A stretch of DNA of 64,000 nucleotides. It comes from Haemonchus contortus. Lineage: Eukaryota > Nematoda > Chromadorea > Rhabditida > Trichostrongylidae. The notes under the pieces are model-generated. The model did not search any database and was not told where the DNA came from. It saw only the letters and a program-made list of their open reading frames with translations. The number at the start of each line of letters is the position of its first letter. The first letter of the stretch is position 1. The DNA is taken from positions 18,834,257-18,898,256 of the forward strand of contig LS997563.1 of assembly GCA_000469685.2 (NCBI GenBank), in the 5' to 3' direction. Below are positions 61,679 through 64,000 of this stretch, in pieces. A program made the translations under genes and the position numbers.

Positions 61679-62604
61679 TTAGGTTGGTGCAAAAGGAATG
61701 CAGGTTTTTTGTTTTACTAGTTTCAACACTATTTTTTTAAAGAAAACTAAGCCTTTTTCATTGGGTATTATAAGTTGTTGGAAAGCTTATTCCTTGCGCT
61801 TTTTAAATATGTATGTGAAATTTCATTCAAACTGCTTAATTTAAAAAAAATGTGGTTCTTATTTTCAGATGTCTAGTCGCGATTTTCGTCAAATTTACTT
61901 CTATGAGTTCAAGCTGGGTCGGACTGCCGCTCAAACCGCTCGAAATATCAACGAAGTATGGGGCCAGGGAAGTGTCAACGAATGCACAGTACAACGTTGG
62001 TTCCAAAAGTTCCGTGCCGGCAACACCAGCTTCGAAGACGAACCACATGGCAGCCGTCTACCAACACTTGATATCGATCAATTGAAGGCGTCCGTCGAAG
62101 CTGATCCGCACAAAACGACAGGAGACATTGCGAAGGAACTCAATGTCCATCACACTACAATTGTTCGCCATTTGAAGCAAAATGGGAAGACTAAGAAGTA
62201 CGCGACAGTTTCGTTCCTACTGCATCTCACCCACAATCAGGTACTTGTTATGGTCAAGCCGAATATACTTGAAGACTAAGACGTTGAACTACGAAACTCT
62301 GGATCATTCACCACACTCGCCAGACCTTTCACCTACTGACTTTCACCTTTTCAAGCACCTCGACAACTTCTTGCGGGAAAAACGCTTCAGAAACCAAGAT
62401 GATGCAGAAACTGCCTTCAATGAGTTCATTGCTTCCAGAAACCCAGACTTCTATGATATTGGTATTAAGAAGCTCGTTTCTCGTTGGCAGAAGTGTGTTG
62501 ATTGTAATGGTGATTACTTTGATTGAATAAATGTTGTTGGAGCTAAGTTGTAGTTAATTTAGAGTTAAGGTAGGAAAACCTGCATTCCTTTTGCACCAAC
62601 CTAA
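61679..62604 (+). mobile_element. mariner element (Hsmar1/SETMAR-like ends), internally deleted
   Basis: Ends TTAGGTTGGTGCAAAAGGAA and its complement lie next to TA on both sides (61677-61678, 62605-62606). Length 926 bp. From 61869 the DNA-binding half is intact: MSSRDFRQIYFYEFKLGRTA, then a second helix-turn-helix with HHTTIVRHL. The frame then runs into a deletion near 62190-62280. The catalytic end continues in another frame: SPDLSPTDFHLFKHLDNFL to a stop after DYFD at 62526. The first two catalytic aspartates are lost, so it cannot transpose by itself, but a DNA-binding protein could still be made. Confidence 0.92.
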
Positions 62605-62620
62605 TATTTTCAAAAGGATA

Positions 62621-63915
62621 TACAGGGTGCGGCAAAAGTTCTGGCAAAGGCCCCCCCTTCAGTTCTCGATAAAAAATGAGGCCTTCGATTTCGACAGGAT
62701 CTGTGCCATTACTTACTGCAAGTCCTCTTCTATACATCCCATGAATTGGCCGTTCTTGAATATGCCATTTTACAAAATGGCGACAAGCAAAGACGAACGA
62801 GCCTCCATCCTGCTCCTCCATCTGGCTGGATGCACGGCAAAGACCATCTTCAAACCGCTCTAGATTCCCTTAAGAACCGTGTCCAACGACGTTAACAGGT
62901 ACAAGGCGACAGGAACTACGGAGGACAAGCCTAGAAATGGAAGACCGAAGATTGCAACGACAAAGGAAATCGTGAAAATCATTCGAGAGGAAACCCGCCG
63001 CCACCCTCGTAGGTCCGAAAGACAATCGGCTCTTGAGGTCGGAATTCCTGCTCGATCGGTCGGAAGCATTGTCACCAGCTACCTTCGACTTCGCTCTTAT
63101 AAGATCAGAAAAGCTCACATGCGTATGAAGAAAACTAGGCTCCAAAGATGTAAGAAGCTTTTAGTGCGATTTTCGCAGGCACGGCACACCAACATCCTTT
63201 TCACTGACGAATGTCTGTTTTCAACAGATCAATTCCTGAACAACCAAAACGATAGGATGGTAGAGGGAAGCCCTGCAGAAGCCAGCTGACATGGAAGGAT
63301 CGCTCAGCGATCTGTACACCACATGTCGTTGATGGTTTTTGAGGCTATCATATCGGACGGCAAGACGCCCCTGAACTTCTTGGAGAAAGGGGTCAAGGTG
63401 GATAGCAAGACCTACTTAAAAGGCGTTTTGGAGAAGTAGGAACTCTCCTTAGCAAAATCACATTTCGGCAACCGGACATGCCCTTATCAACAGAACTCGG
63501 CTCCAGCACACAGGTCCAAGGTGGTACAGGACTGGTGCGCAACACCCTTTCCAGACTTCTCGTTGGACGATTGGCCCCCAAACAGTCCAGACCTAAATCC
63601 ATTGGACTATTCCGTGTGGACAGTTTTCAAGACGAAAGCCTGCTCTACTAAGCATAGAAGTTTGGATGCTCTACGTGCAACTTTTGTTGAAACATGGGCG
63701 ATTTGGACGTAGACTACCTCCGTGCCGCCGTCGACGCATTTCGAAGGAGACTTTCAGCCTGTATTCGCGCAAAAAGAGACTATTTCGAAATCTAGTTTGT
63801 TTTTGTGATCTATATAGCTGTTGATAAATGCTCTTGGAGCTGTATCACGTATCGATCGATTTGACCATTTTAACGATCATATTTACCGTTGCCAGAACTT
63901 TTGCCGCACCCTGTA
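62621..63915 (+). mobile_element. Tc1/mariner-superfamily element, inactivated
   Basis: Ends CAGGGTGCGGCAAAAGTTCT and its complement, with TATA on both outer sides. Length about 1.3 kb. The transposase is read in pieces: MATSKDERASILLLHLAGCT near 62780 up to a stop; 62879-63289 with DKPRNGRPKIATTKEIVKII and the first catalytic motif FTDECLFS; then stops, FLEKGVKVDSKTYLKGVL, QQNSAPAHRSKVVQDW, and PNSPDLNPLDYSVW. The second catalytic aspartate, expected in QQDGAPAH, reads asparagine. The spacing of about 36 residues to the PLD aspartate suggests a DD37D-like (maT-type) member. At least three stops; non-functional. Confidence 0.88.
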
Positions 63916-64000
63916 TAAGCATCCCCTTGGAAGTGCTTCGCAAAAATGACTTCAACCTTCAACTGGCGTCCGAAGCTGTCTGAGAGCTATCGTCTATCAC

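Overview
The window is eukaryotic and reads as a nematode genome, most likely a clade V strongylid (hookworm or Haemonchus type). Genes are split into many short exons with GT..AG introns and TTTTCAG-like acceptors. Two gene families present are nematode-specific or nematode-expanded: an NRF-6-type acyltransferase-3 protein and an SRE-type chemoreceptor. The spaces between and within genes are packed with decayed RTE-clade LINEs, mariner/Tc1 elements, tRNA-derived SINEs and MITEs. I built every gene model by hand from open frames, splice sites and phase; none rests on a database search.

Layout. 1-782: a TTAA-flanked MITE. 922-4438 (+): the C-terminal four exons of an NRF-6-like membrane acyltransferase, with a pair of SINEs in an intron. 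4.4-9.5 kb: repeats (a ~205 bp tandem array and a MITE) and unassigned sequence. 9.6-12.1 kb: a broken RTE reverse transcriptase split by a 913 bp TTAA MITE. 12804-13630 (-): a three-exon gene for a 122-residue protein of unknown family. 13.7-14.9 kb: two abutting TTAA-type elements. 16-18.8 kb (-): fragments of a possible membrane-protein gene, with another MITE in an intron. 19506-20402: an internally deleted mariner. 22999-29072 (+): a complete 25-exon swsn-7 (ARID2/BAF200) gene, 1010 residues. 30674-33462 (+): a complete 11-exon class I histone deacetylase of HDAC3/hda-2 type, 420 residues. 34-40 kb: gene-poor, with two isolated receptor-like exons on the minus strand. 40084-53795 (+): a 19-exon gene for an 842-residue FHA plus PHD-finger nuclear protein (TCF19-like layout); its 4.4 kb first intron is filled with repeats. 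54.7-55.4 kb: a second copy of the MITE seen at 13.7 kb. 56363-61152 (-): an SRE-family 7TM chemoreceptor with SINE-bloated introns. 61679-63915: an internally deleted mariner and a Tc1/mariner element 16 bp apart.

Function. The central block is a chromatin neighbourhood: a PBAF remodelling-complex subunit, a class I HDAC and an FHA/PHD histone-reader-like protein lie head to tail on one strand. From memory, swsn-7 and hda-2 are neighbours in C. elegans as well (cosmid C08B11), which supports both names. The most distinctive non-genic signal is a set of piggyBac-like MITEs flanked by TTAA, with shared AGGCACAGTTCACG-like termini. One copy sits inside the RTE reverse transcriptase so cleanly that the empty site can be read.
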